This document shows, in pieces, positions 29,535 to 40,900 of a DNA stretch of 64,000 nt (the stretch's first letter is position 1; each line of letters begins with the position of its first letter). The notes under the pieces are model-generated. The model was not told where the DNA came from. It saw only the letters and a list, made by a program, of their open reading frames with translations, and ran no database searches. Source of the stretch: Diplonema japonicum (lineage: Eukaryota > Euglenozoa > Diplonemea > Diplonemida > Diplonemidae); NCBI GenBank assembly GCA_964019335.1, contig OZ025756.1, positions 1 to 64,000 on the forward strand, written 5' to 3'. The position numbers and the translations under genes were made by a program.

Positions 29535-30168
29535 TTACTGTAGGAATGCATACTGGGACGTGCGAAGAGGCGGACATGACGCACTGTGAGTGCAGATGCA
29601 CCTATGTGTAATGATGAACACACATTTACCTTTTATCTTCAACTTTTCTTTATGATGGCAGTAGGAGCGCCGGCGCTGTGAGCAGTCACGTGCACGTTTT
29701 CTGAGCAGTCCCAGTAGACGACCATTCTCAGCATTTATGACACTAGCCACCTCCACAAGAACATCGGTTAGTCCCTCCAAAGGCAAAAAAAGATGAAGGC
29801 AAGAACCTCCAAATGTGTATTTCAATTTTACACAAGCTGTAAGTGACCAGGTTGCACATTCTCCATCATGAAATGACGGAGGCAAACAAAGGTTGCAATC
29901 ATCGCTGTGCTCATGCGGTGCAAGCCTGGCCTCTGTCATCATCCAGCTTTGGTCTTGTGCCGAAGTAAGTAATCTCCAACACGAATATACTCAAAAACAG
30001 ATCCTGTGTAGAGTACAGTCTTGCCCTTCGTGAACCCTTCAAAACCCGATATCAGGATAACACAACCCTGCATCGAATACAGAGGATTATGCAGGAGAAG
30101 ATTTTGAAAAACGGGGAAAAGCTGCACAACCTTGAATCGAACCAGCAACACCGCAGGAAAACTCAATA
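29535..30168 (-). other. possible small two-exon gene next to U6 copy 2
   Basis: One frame from the ATG at about 30168 (MHTEILLSFPAVLLVRFKVV ... LYSMQGCVILISGFEGFTKG) ends at a stop at 29939. A second frame continues downstream (ARLAPHEHSDDCNLCLPPSF ... GLLRKRARDC) to 29535. They join in phase if a 50-nt stretch GTGTTGG...GATGACAG (about 29981-29932) is an intron; a frameshift would also explain them. The first codons (ATGCACACTGAAATTTTAT) are repeated after U6 copy 1 without the rest. Family unknown. It could be a gene fragment. Confidence 0.3.
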
Positions 30169-30211
30169 AAATTTCAGTGTGCATGGGGGTGCTCACTTCA
30201 TGGAAAAAAAA

Positions 30212-30315
30212 AAAGGTGATACTTTCTCGATTAATGCGTGTCATCCTTGCGCAGGGACCATGCTAATCTTCTCTGTATCGATCCAATTTTAACGGATGTT
30301 CCATTTCTGGACTCC
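30212..30315 (-). ncRNA. U6 spliceosomal snRNA, copy 2
   Basis: The reverse complement of 30215-30315 is identical to U6 copy 1 over 101 nt, including the 5' stem-loop, the ACAGAGA box and the CACC end, followed by a T run in sense (30204-30214). Unlike copy 1 there is no tRNA gene nearby. Perfect identity and shared flank suggest a functional duplicate or recent transposition. Confidence 0.95.
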
Positions 30316-30381
30316 AATAGACACTTGACAGCACAAGGTGGGTTTCTGCGGTGTGGGCAACTCAGAATTAAAACAACGCAC
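30316..30381 (-). promoter_or_regulatory. conserved U6 upstream element, copy 2
   Basis: 66 bp identical to 9844-9909. Immediately upstream in U6 sense is TGTTCGGTTTCC, a weak B-box-like motif at a position comparable to the one upstream of copy 1. Confidence 0.6.
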
Positions 30382-31024
30382 AGTGGAAACCGAACAGCGA
30401 CTTCGTTCAAATCTTCATCATGTGTAAACCTGTGTTATCGGTGGAAACGTGTAATGAACAAAAAAAAAAAAAAAAAAAAAAAAAAGTATGCAATTCACTT
30501 ACTTAGTGCCCCCTAAAAAGCAATTTCTTTTGTTGCTCATTTTTTTTCTTTTCTCTCTCCTGTCTACATTGCATAATTTTCTTTTTCTCAACAAGAAATG
30601 GGGATGTAGAGATATCCTGCCTTAGATCCCATTTGCGAAAAAAGGAAAGAGAGGGAGAGCAACGAAGAACAAGAGAGGAGAAGACTGAGAACCTTCCAGG
30701 ATGAATTGGCAAGGTTCAGCAGGGGGTGTGGATATAAAAAAAAAAAAAAAAAAAAAAAATGATGTAAGTGGAGAAAGAAAAATGGAGGGGGGGGGGGAAG
30801 AAAAAAGGGAGGGGGAGGAAAGAGAGGGAGTTTCATAGATAACGTTGTAGCGAAAAGGAGAGAGAGAGAGAGAAAAAAAAGGGGGGGTACCCTGACGCCT
30901 TTTGACAACATTGGCTGCTTGGCTAGCCTTTCTCATTTTGCACCCACACACAGAAAGAAAATATAAGCTTTCCACCGGGAAAACCCTCTTCCAAAGAATT
31001 CGGCGGGTCGTAAAACAGGCTGTG

Positions 31025-31072
<48 letters not shown>

Positions 31073-31601
31073 AACAACCAACGTGCAAAAGTGCATCAAA
31101 GAAGCGACCGAAGTGCACCTTCTACAGGGGGGAGGGGCATAAAGAAGTGCACCTTCTACAGGGAGAGAGGCATAAAAATTTTTTTAGAATATATTTTACA
31201 CTCTGTCTTCTCAAAAGGAAAAGAACATAGAGACGTAAAATTCATAGAAAGGGCCCAGCTACGAAGAGCTATGGGAACCTTTTAAAATTTTCTTTTCTTT
31301 GTTTAGACATATAATCTAGTAAGGGAGAAAAGGACTAATAAATAGGGGGGGGGAAATGCAAAAAAAAAGTTTGGAGAAAGAAAAGAAATGTCTTCTCCCC
31401 CACTTTTTCATTTCTTCTTTTTTTTTCCACATGAAGTACATCTTGCTACGTGGAAGAAGAATTAAAAAGTTTAAGAACCATTTCTTTTTTTTCTTTTTCC
31501 CCAACATTGTATTTGAAAAAAGGGGCGGGGAGGGGGAAAAGAAAAAAAAATTGATAATGGGAGGATAATAGATAACAAAGAAGGGGTAAAAAAAAAAAAA
31601 G

Positions 31602-31642
<41 letters not shown>

Positions 31643-31916
31643 AGGAAAACATAGTCATCTTTTCTTTTGAAAAGAAATCTACAGCATTAAAAAAAAAAAA
31701 GAAAAAAAAAATGAAACGACGCTTCTTATTTGTACGCGCACGAGAGAAAAAGAAAGAAAGGAAAGAAAAAGAAAAAAAGAAAAAGAGAAAAAAAAAAATG
31801 CGTCGGGAGGTCTAATTGAGACGCTCCTTTTTCTCATCTACTGCCTGCAAAATCTGCAGGGGAAAAAAAAAATGAAAAAAGGAAAAAAAGAAGAAAAAAA
31901 ACTTCCCCTCATCCCA
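30382..31916. other. 1.5 kb low-complexity intergenic region
   Basis: A runs at about 30462-30485, 30737-30759, 31024-31070 and 31600-31638, with purine-rich tracts throughout. It contains the 34-bp tandem repeat listed separately. No gene is supported. It forms the 3' side of the giant gene in sense terms. Confidence 0.6.
31110..31177 (+). repeat. 34-bp tandem repeat, two units
   Basis: Two units start GAAGTGCACCTTCTACAGGG and end GGCATAAA, at 31110-31143 and 31144-31177, with a few substitutions. Confidence 0.8.
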
Positions 31917-34900
31917 CTACGGAGAACCCGGTGGACTCACAAGACCAAAGACACCATCAGAAGAAGTGGAAACTACAGTTGGAAGGGGAGAGTGAGGCTT
32001 TGAAACGCCAGCCTTGCTGACCTCGAAGAAGCAGGTGTCAGTCCATGCAGACAAGGCGGTGCTGACGAAGAGCTCGCGGGCATCGTCCCTGAGGTAGTGG
32101 CTGCCGTGGTCATCGTCATCGTCGTCTGACACGTCCGTCACTTCATCGTCTCGCTCGGAGTAGATGTAGTCAAGGTCCCCTTCACCGTTCAGCTCGTCCC
32201 TGTCGGCGCTGTGGTCCTTCAGGGTCTCTTTGATGCGCTCCCACTGGGAGGTGGAGAGGAAGAGGTGGCTGTCTCTGACCACCTTGACCTCTCTGTGGTC
32301 GATGACCTCCCCAGTTTCGTGGAGAACAGGGACCACCACCCCCGCGTTGTTGGAGATCAGCAGGTCGCTGTCCCCACCCCCAGAGATCTTGTCCGACATG
32401 CTTCCCGAGTTCCCTTCCTCGTTGTGGTCGTCCCCGTACCCCTTGTCGTGGTACAGCACGATGTCCTTGTACGGCTTCATGGCATCGTTGTGGTAGTGCG
32501 ACAGGTGGTGCTTCGAGTCGGGGTCTGTGACACGGTCCTCCATCTCGCCCTCGATCTCCTTCATGTACTCCTTCTGCGCCTTGTCGATCTCCTTGAAGTC
32601 GTGTTTGGAGTAAGGGTGCGCGTGCACTCCTGCAAAGGTGTTCACGTACACGGTCCCGAAGTCGCCGATCAGAACGTCACTGCCCCCGTTCCCGGACAGG
32701 ATGTCCGCACCCCACCTCGTCAAGGGGAGCCTGTTCCACTTGTGTCGGTACCTCTTCCTTAGGGTCCACTTGCTGAGGTCTCGCGACGGGTGGAAGTGCC
32801 ACTTCACGTGGTCCTCGAGCTCCTCCTCGAGGTGCTTCTCGAGGTGGTTGAACCTCCTGTCGTCGTCGTGGTCATCGTTGTCGTCGTCGTACTCCCTTCT
32901 GTACTTCAACACCGCCTTCGTCACCACAAGGAGGGAGTCCCCCATCACAACGTCCTTCCCTTGTCCGCCGGAGAGGTCGTCGTTTGAGGCGAAGAGGCGG
33001 AACTCGGGGGCTGCGGAGCCGACGTGCCTGCTGGCGTAGAGGTGCTCGACGACAGCGTGGTGGGCCTCGAAGACCGCGTGCGACATGTCGGCCGCAAGGA
33101 TCGCAAAGTCGTGGAAGCCGCGCATCACCCCCTCCACAGCGTTCCCTGCATAGAAGGGGCTCACCTCGTTCATCCAGACAACATCGACCACCACCTCCAT
33201 CGAGTCACCCGCGAGCATGTCGTTCCCGCTCCCCCCGTCCATGGTGTCCCCTCCTACCCTGAGGGAGGCGGGGAGGTCGTAGGTCCCCCTCTCGTGCTGG
33301 TAGGTCCCGACGTCCGTCGACATCCTCGTCAACCGGTACTGCAGCTCCAGCCATCTCGAAGCGGTGGTCTCTCTGAGGTCCACCAACCCCTTCTGAGGGA
33401 AGTGCACCATCGCGTGGTGGAGGGCCGTGTCTCCCACCAGCACGTCCGCACCCTCTCCTCCGTTCAGCACGTCGTTCCCTGCGACCATGTGCCTGTGTCT
33501 CGCTGCGTCTGGGACCACTCCGACGAAGGCGCGCATAACCTTTCTTCTTCCGCCACCATTGTCGTCGTCGTCCGTCCTCCGGAGGTCTTCCACCCCCACA
33601 GCACGGTGCATCGCCGACAGGGAGTTCGGAAGCACCGTCCCGATCGCAGCCCTCTCCAGCGACCGGATAGTCGTCGACCTTGTCACCTGCTCGGGGTCCA
33701 GATGCACCGGGATGTGGATAGCGCTTCCGAACTGTGCGGTCGCTAGGGGCGGGCTGTGCGAGGCGTCTTCCTCCACCGAGAGCACCCTCACCACCTTCGA
33801 GACGAGCGGGAGGCAGGCGTCGTAGTGGTAGGCGGACGACACCTCGTCACCGTACAGCAGGTCCTCCCCGTCGTTCCCGTTCAGCTCGTCGTCCCCGCGC
33901 TGCCCGATGAGGACGTCGTCCCCGTCGTTCCCGTTCAGCACGTCGTTTCCGGGCCGCTTCAGCTTCATTCCGACCATCGCGGTCTCCCACGGATGGGAGT
34001 GCGGGCCCCAGTGGGGGTTGGTGTGGGGGGCCAGTGTCTTCACCAGCTCCCCGTCCGCGGGGCGTGTTTCGTAGCCGCCCATCGCGACGAGCAGGTCCGT
34101 CTCTAGCATCGCGACTGCCTTTTCCGGAGACGACAGGATAGTCTTCCAGGTCTCCAGCCAGCTTGTCACCGTTGCGGGCTCCTCGAGCACGATGTCCTTG
34201 TGCCAGTTTCCGTGTTTCGGGTTCAGCCTCGGCTTCCCGTTGTCCGGGTTCAGGGCCCGCACCACGTGCCCGACGTCCCCGAGGAGCACGTCGTCCCCGT
34301 CCCCGCCGTTCAGCGTGTCGTCGCCGAGCTCCCCGAATATCTCGTCGTCGCCTTCGTCGCCGCTCAGCACGTCGTCCCCGCGCTGCCCGTGGATGATGTC
34401 TGCGCCGGTCCCTCCCGACACCACGTCGTTCCCGAAGACCTCGTCCACGTCGTCGAAGCGCTGCACCGACCTCCACACGTCGTCGAAGTCCCTAGCGTGA
34501 GGGTGAGCCGTCGTGGGGTGCAGTCTCCAGGTCTTTGTGTGCTCGAACGGAGACGTCGCCCCCACGGGAGAAGACCCGCGGAGGTCTCGCTCGATCACCC
34601 CGTTGTCCCCGAGGATCACATCTGCGTCTGCTCCCCCCTCGATCCTGTCGGACCCGTCGGACCCGTGCAGAACGTTGTGCCCGCCCGTTATGTCGTCCTC
34701 TCCCGGACCGCCGTAGATCTGGTCGTCCCCTTGCTGCCCAAGGATGAAGTCGTCCCCTCCCTCTCCGTAGATCCTGTCGGCCCCGCCCATGTCCGCCTCC
34801 GATGTGAAGATGGACTTGTACTGCTTGTCGGGTGCCCGGCTTCCGTCGAACAGCCCGTGGTCTCCGAGCAGCACGTCCCCGCCGCTCCCGCCACGGATCA

Positions 34901-37900
34901 CGTCCCCGCCCGTTCCGCCGAACACGAAATCCTCGTCCTCCCCCGAGTCAATCGTGTCGCTTCCTCCCAGCCCTGTCACGGGGTCGATGGTCTCCGCCCT
35001 CTTGATCCGGTGCGCCGCCGCTCCGCCCATCAGCACCACCGCTTGGTCTCCGAACACCATGTCTCGTCCCGAGTCGCCGAAGATCGTGTCCCCGCCCTGC
35101 TGTCCGACGAGCACGTCGTCTCCCATGCCGCCCTCCATGTGGTCCTCCCCGCCGGAGGCTTCGTCTGTTCCGATCGCCGTGAAGGTCCTGTCCGACACCG
35201 AGCTCGGCGTAGCCTGCTCCAGCTTCCCGAAGTCCCCGAAGACCACGTCCTCGTCGCCGTCGCCGTACAAGAAATCACCCGCTGCTCCTCCAAAGATGTA
35301 GTCGTTCCCCGTCCCGCCGTGGATCCTGTCCTCGCCACCGGACCCCGCATCGAAGTCGAAGCACTCCAAGGTCTTTCCGTTCGGGAGGAGCTCCACTAGC
35401 GCCTGGTCCCCGAACATCCAGTCCCGTCCAGCGTCCCCGGTCATGTTGTCCGCCCCCTGCCCGCCGAACAGGATGTCGTTCCCAGAGTTTCCGTGCATTT
35501 CGTCCTCTCCTCCCTCCTTCCACCCCGCCTCCGTCGTCCTCGTCGTGTACCTCGTCTCTCCGTTCAGGCGCCTGTACGTCCCGTGGTCCCCGAACATCAC
35601 GTCCTGGTCCTCGTCGCCGTACATGTCGTCGTCCCCGGCGCCCCCGAACAAGACGTCGTCCTCTGAACCGCCGTGGATCTCGTCGTCACCCCCGCCTCCG
35701 TTCACGGGGTCCGTCACTTCAACCGTGACGTCGCTGTTGTCGCTCCCAACCGTCCTGATGCGTCCGTGGTCGCCGAATACCCAGTCCGCTCCTGCCCCGC
35801 CGGTGAGCTCGTCGTTGCCCTGGCCTCCGAACAGGTAGTCGTCGCCTCCCTGTCCGTGAAGCGAGTCTGCCGCCGCATCTGTCGCATCTGCCTCAACAAC
35901 AACAACAACAGCGGTGTATGTTGACACGAATTCCAAACTTCCGGGAACCATCGTCTCGTACTTCCCAAAGTCACCGAAGATCACATCGTTGTGCTCTCCT
36001 CCTTCTACTGTGTCTCCCCCTGTCCCGCCGAAGATGTAGTCCTCCTGCGAGCCACCGTAGATGGTGTCGGCGTCCCCTTGGGTGGGGTCCATCGACTGTA
36101 CGCGCTCCAGCTTCGCAGCGGGGTTCAGCTCGATCGTCCCGTGGTCTCCGAAGATCCAGTCCGCACCGCTGTCCCCGTGAATCCTGTCCTTCCCTTGTCC
36201 TCCGAACAGGAAGTCGTCCCCGGCCCCTCCGTGGATCACGTCCCCGGTCCCGAAGTACAGGTTGTTCGTGTCGATCGATGCGATTGTCCTCACCTCCCCC
36301 GACAGGGTGTACGACCCGAAGTCTCCGAAGAGCACGTCTGCCTGGTCTCCGCCGTGCATGGTGTCGTTCGACGGGCCTCCGAACAGGATGTCTTCGTCTT
36401 CCTCTCCGTGCATCGTGTCGTCTCCCCCGTTCAGCGGCTCGCTCGTCTTGAGCGTTGTCGTTGTACCCATCACCGTCACCTCTCCGTGGTCGCCGAACAG
36501 CCAGTCTTTCCCCGTCCCTCCCTGCATCGTGTCGTTCACCTCTCCGCCGATCAGCACGTCGTTCCCTGACCCTCCAAAGATCCTATCGTCCCCGCCCGCC
36601 GACAGCTCCGCGAGGGACACGACCACAAGGCCGGCCGCCGTGCTCGTCTCGATCCTCCCGTGGTCTCCGATGATCACATCCTCGTCGGCGTCGCCCCACA
36701 GGGTGTCCCCCAGGTGTCCCCCGATGATCACGTCCTTCCCAGGGCCCCCGTTAACCTCGTCGGCGTCTCCGACCGTCGGGGTCTGCGACTGCGCCCTGTG
36801 CAGGTCCGAGCCATCGTTCGACGGGTCGTACTCCACCTTCCCGCAGTCCGACAGGATCCAGTCGTCCCCGAGGTCTCCGGTGATCTCGTCCTTCCCTTGC
36901 CCGCCGAGGATCACATCGTCCCCGTCGTTGCCGTGGACCTCGTCGTCCCCCCCGGCCTCTCCCGGGAACAAGCACTGCATCGTCCTCCTCACCGTGTTAC
37001 TCAGCCCTCCCGGACCGGGCGCCGCGAACGACCCGAAGTCTCCGAAGGCCACGTCCGCAGCCCCGTTTCCTTCGATTGTGTCGTCCCCAACCCCGCCGAA
37101 GATCACGTCCTCGTCGTCCCCTCCGAAGATCGTGTCCGCGTCGCCAGTGAGCGGCGAGGTCGACACCGCCTCGAAGTCGCCGTTGCTGGCCCGCTCCACC
37201 TTCCCGTGGTCTCCGAACAGGGTGTCCAGCCCGCCCTCTCCGCGGACCTCGTCCTCGCCCTGGCCCCCGAAGACGACGTCGTTCTCCGATCCACCAGCAA
37301 GCGAGTCGTTGTTCCCGTTCAGGTACTCTGTTTCCGCCGTGGAGACGAGCACGAGGGTGTCCACCACTTCCATCGCCTCCGCCCCCGCCTCCGCCTCCAC
37401 CACTACTCCCTTCCTTCTGCTGTAGGAACCGAAGTCTCCGAAAAGGGTATCCTCGCCGCTGTTTCCTTGAACCGTGTCGCCCCCCGCGCCGCCGACCAGC
37501 ACGTCTGCTTCCGTCCCACCGTACATTGTGTCAGCCATCCCGGAGTCTCCGACCGCTGTCGACAGCGCCTCCACCTCCCTCGGGTTCGTGCTCTCCTTCA
37601 CGGACACCTCACCGTGGTCCCCGAACATCAGGTCCTCGCCGCCCTCGCCGTACATCGTGTCGCTCCCCTGGCCTCCGAAGAGCACGTCCCCGGCCGACCC
37701 CCCGAACACAACGTCGTCCCCACCGTCCAGCTCCGTTTCTGTCAAGGACGATGCCGCGGTGAAGTCTCCGGGCACACTGCTACTGTCATACACCCCGTAG
37801 TCTCCGAAGACCACGTCCAGGTCCGACCCGCCCCACAAAAAGTCTCCCTCTGCGCCACCAACAAGAACGTCTCTCCCAGACCCGCCGTACAGGTGGTCCA

Positions 37901-40900
37901 CCCCGCCACTCCCGGCGGACGTCGCCTTCGCCAACATGATCTCCCGCGTCTTCCCCACCGCGTTCGGGAGCTCCAGGTAGGTGACCTCCACGGACCCGTG
38001 GTCTCCGAACAGAGCGTCTTCCCCGTCCTCCGTCTCCAGAATGTCTTCCCCGGTTCCGCCGAGGGCGATGTCGTCCGAAGCCCGCGTCCTCAGAAGGTCG
38101 TTCCCGCCCATCGACGCACACGTCGTCGCAGCCTGTTTCACCCTCCCTTCCCCGTCATAGGTAACGCTTCCGAAGTCTCCGAAAACCACATCCAGCCCAG
38201 AGTCCGTTGTGATGTTATCATTCCCAAGACCGCCGAAGACAACCTCCGACGAGGCCCCAACGGAGGTGATGTTGTCGTTCCCGCCAGCCGAGCAGTGGTC
38301 AGTGTAGGCGACCGAGGGAAGCTCCACAGCGCCGGTGAGGGGCGCGGTCGCGAGGTGCGGGTGCCCGAGTATGTAGCCCGATCCTGCCGCTCCGAAGCGT
38401 ACGAACCCGTCGTCCCCGAAAATGATGTCGTTCCCGCTCCCCGCGAGGATCTGGTCGTCGTCCGCCCCTCCCAGCAGCAGAAGGGGGAGCGTCGACGCCG
38501 TTGCGTCGATCACGTCGTTCCCTTCCTCCCCGTGCACCACCGCGAACCCGTCCTTCTCCGCCTCCAAGCTCACCGTTATCTTGTCATTCCCAGCCCCTGC
38601 GTTCACCGTCGTCACCGTCCGCCCCGTCCCCGTTCCGTCCGCTCCCGTCGTTGACTCCAGCGAGATTACGTCGTCCCCCTCACTCAGCCAGAAGCTGATC
38701 CCCCTGCTGAAGTTCCCGAGGTAGTTGATAGTGACGGGGGCGAGGTTTCTGATGGAGCCCGCGAGGAGGCGCACTACCACCTCTTCCTTCTCCCCCTTCG
38801 CCTCCCCAGTGGAGTCGGACACCATGAGCCTGTTCATCCCGGTGCTCATGTCGATCAAGAGCGGGGCCTCCACGTACTTCATCCACCCCCGCAGGCTCGT
38901 CGCTGCCTCCGCTGCGAACCAGTCCGCCAGCCCGGCATCGGAGCCGATCGCCACCGTGTCGTCCCCTTCGAAGGTGCGCACCGTGGTGGGGATCGAGGTC
39001 CCCCTCACGTTCAACACGTCCCGCGCCGTCTGGCTCACCGCCATGTCGATCGCGAGCGACTCCACCTCTCCGTAGGTCACCCCCGAGAACCGCTGCCTGG
39101 AGCTCACGTCCACCCCGGCCAGATACTCGTGCTCCGCGTTGCTCACCCCCGACAGATCCAAGCGCAGAGAGGTGACGTCCGTGGTGGGCCCCACAACCTC
39201 CCCTTGGTACTTCACGAGGTAGGTCTGGGAGTCCACCTTGTCCACCTTGAAGGCCTGCGTGCACCGGCTCCGCCCTGCTTTCCCGCAGATCTCCCTCCTC
39301 CCCACGGGGAAGATCGCCGACTGCAGCTCTTCCTCCATCTCCTGAGCGGACACCCCCACAGCGAAGGTCAGCGGGTAGGTCGTCCCGTTGAAGCCGAACT
39401 CCACGCCGAATGAGCCCCCGCTTCCCTTCACCCGAAGCTCCTGCAGCACGAGCGATCCCGCGGGGCGGGCCGCCTTCATCCCGAGCCCCGTGATGTCGGA
39501 CTGCGTCAAGACCCCGGCGAGGTCTCCCGGGTTCCCCCCACCGTTTCTCACTGTCAGGCTGTCCGTCCCGGAGCCTCCGATCACCGCGACCACGTCGTTG
39601 ATCTTCAGCAACAGCCCGCTCTCGTCACCAATCGTGATCTCGTCGTCTCCCTCTCCGCCAACCACAAAGGTCGGACCGTCCACCCCGAGCACCGTGATGT
39701 TGTCCTTCGACTTCCCCGCGTTCAGGTAGGTCGACCCGGCGTGCGTCCCGTTCACGATCACCGTGTCCACAGCCGCCCCGAGGTTCACCACCACCGTCTC
39801 CATGTCGTAGTAGGTCACCCCTCCAGGGATTATCTCTCCCCCTAGGTTTCGGTCTCCTCCCATCCCCATCCCGGTGACTCTTCCGTCTACGAGAGTCGTC
39901 AAGGTGGGGAGGAAGCCTCCCGTGTTCTGGATCACCATCGTGTCCACCTGCTCCGCCTCCACAACGTTCAGCCACTGGTTGTCGATTCCGGGGAAGAACG
40001 CTGCGTCCGTTTCGTCGGGGAGCATGATAGGGTCGAGGAGGCCCGTCGCCTCCGGCGCCTCCCCGCCTCCCGCCGTCAAGGGTCCCTGGATCTGGTAGGC
40101 GAGTGCCGGCTGCGACGGGAACTGCTTGATGGTAGAGTCGTCCAGCACGGTGTCGTCGATCGCCGTAACCGTCACAGTCTGCGGCTTGAAGTAGTCCGAG
40201 GAGGTGAAGGTGAGCTGCTCCGGCGACACCGTCACCTGCTTCTTTGCCTCCTCTCCGGATTTCTTCGCGTAGGTCTTGGCAACGTCCGCCGTCACCGTCA
40301 CCTCTCCTTTGGGGGGCATCGTCAGGTACACCAGGTAGGTGTCCGTGAAGCCTCCTTCCAGCACCCCCGTCGACCCCTCCGACTCCAGCACCACCACCCC
40401 GGGGGCCTCGTCGTCCAGAATCTGAATGCTCACGTAGCCCACCGACTTCGTCTTGTAGATCGGATTCTCTGTCACCACCTTGTGCTGCACCGTGGTGTAG
40501 TGGAAGCCTTCCACCTCTCCGTCGTCCTTCGAGGTCACCGTCACGGTCTGCCTGCACCCCGTCGCCGTGGTCAGGTAGAAGCTTTCCGGGCTCACCGACA
40601 CCTGCTCCGAGTCGTAGTCCGCGACGATCTGCACTGGCTTCGACGACACGGGGAAGGGGCAGGGCTTCAGCAAGACCTCGTAGCTCACGGTCTTCCCGAT
40701 CGACCCCAGGCCCGTCTCCGAGATCTTCAGCCCGTGGCTGTCCGGCTCCACAACGTAGATAGCGTTCTCGTCGCGGTCGATGATCCGCACAGGCATTGCC
40801 TCCACAACTCTCGTGTCGTAGCCGTCGTTGTTGTCCGGGAGCTGCACCACGTTGTGCCCCAAGAAGATCACCTCGTTCCCCTCCACCGCCCGGTCGTAGG

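Noticed and set aside
30390-30412. tRNA upstream of U6 copy 2
   Set aside because: TTCGTTCAAATCTTC resembles part of a T arm, but no acceptor or anticodon stem can be folded around it.
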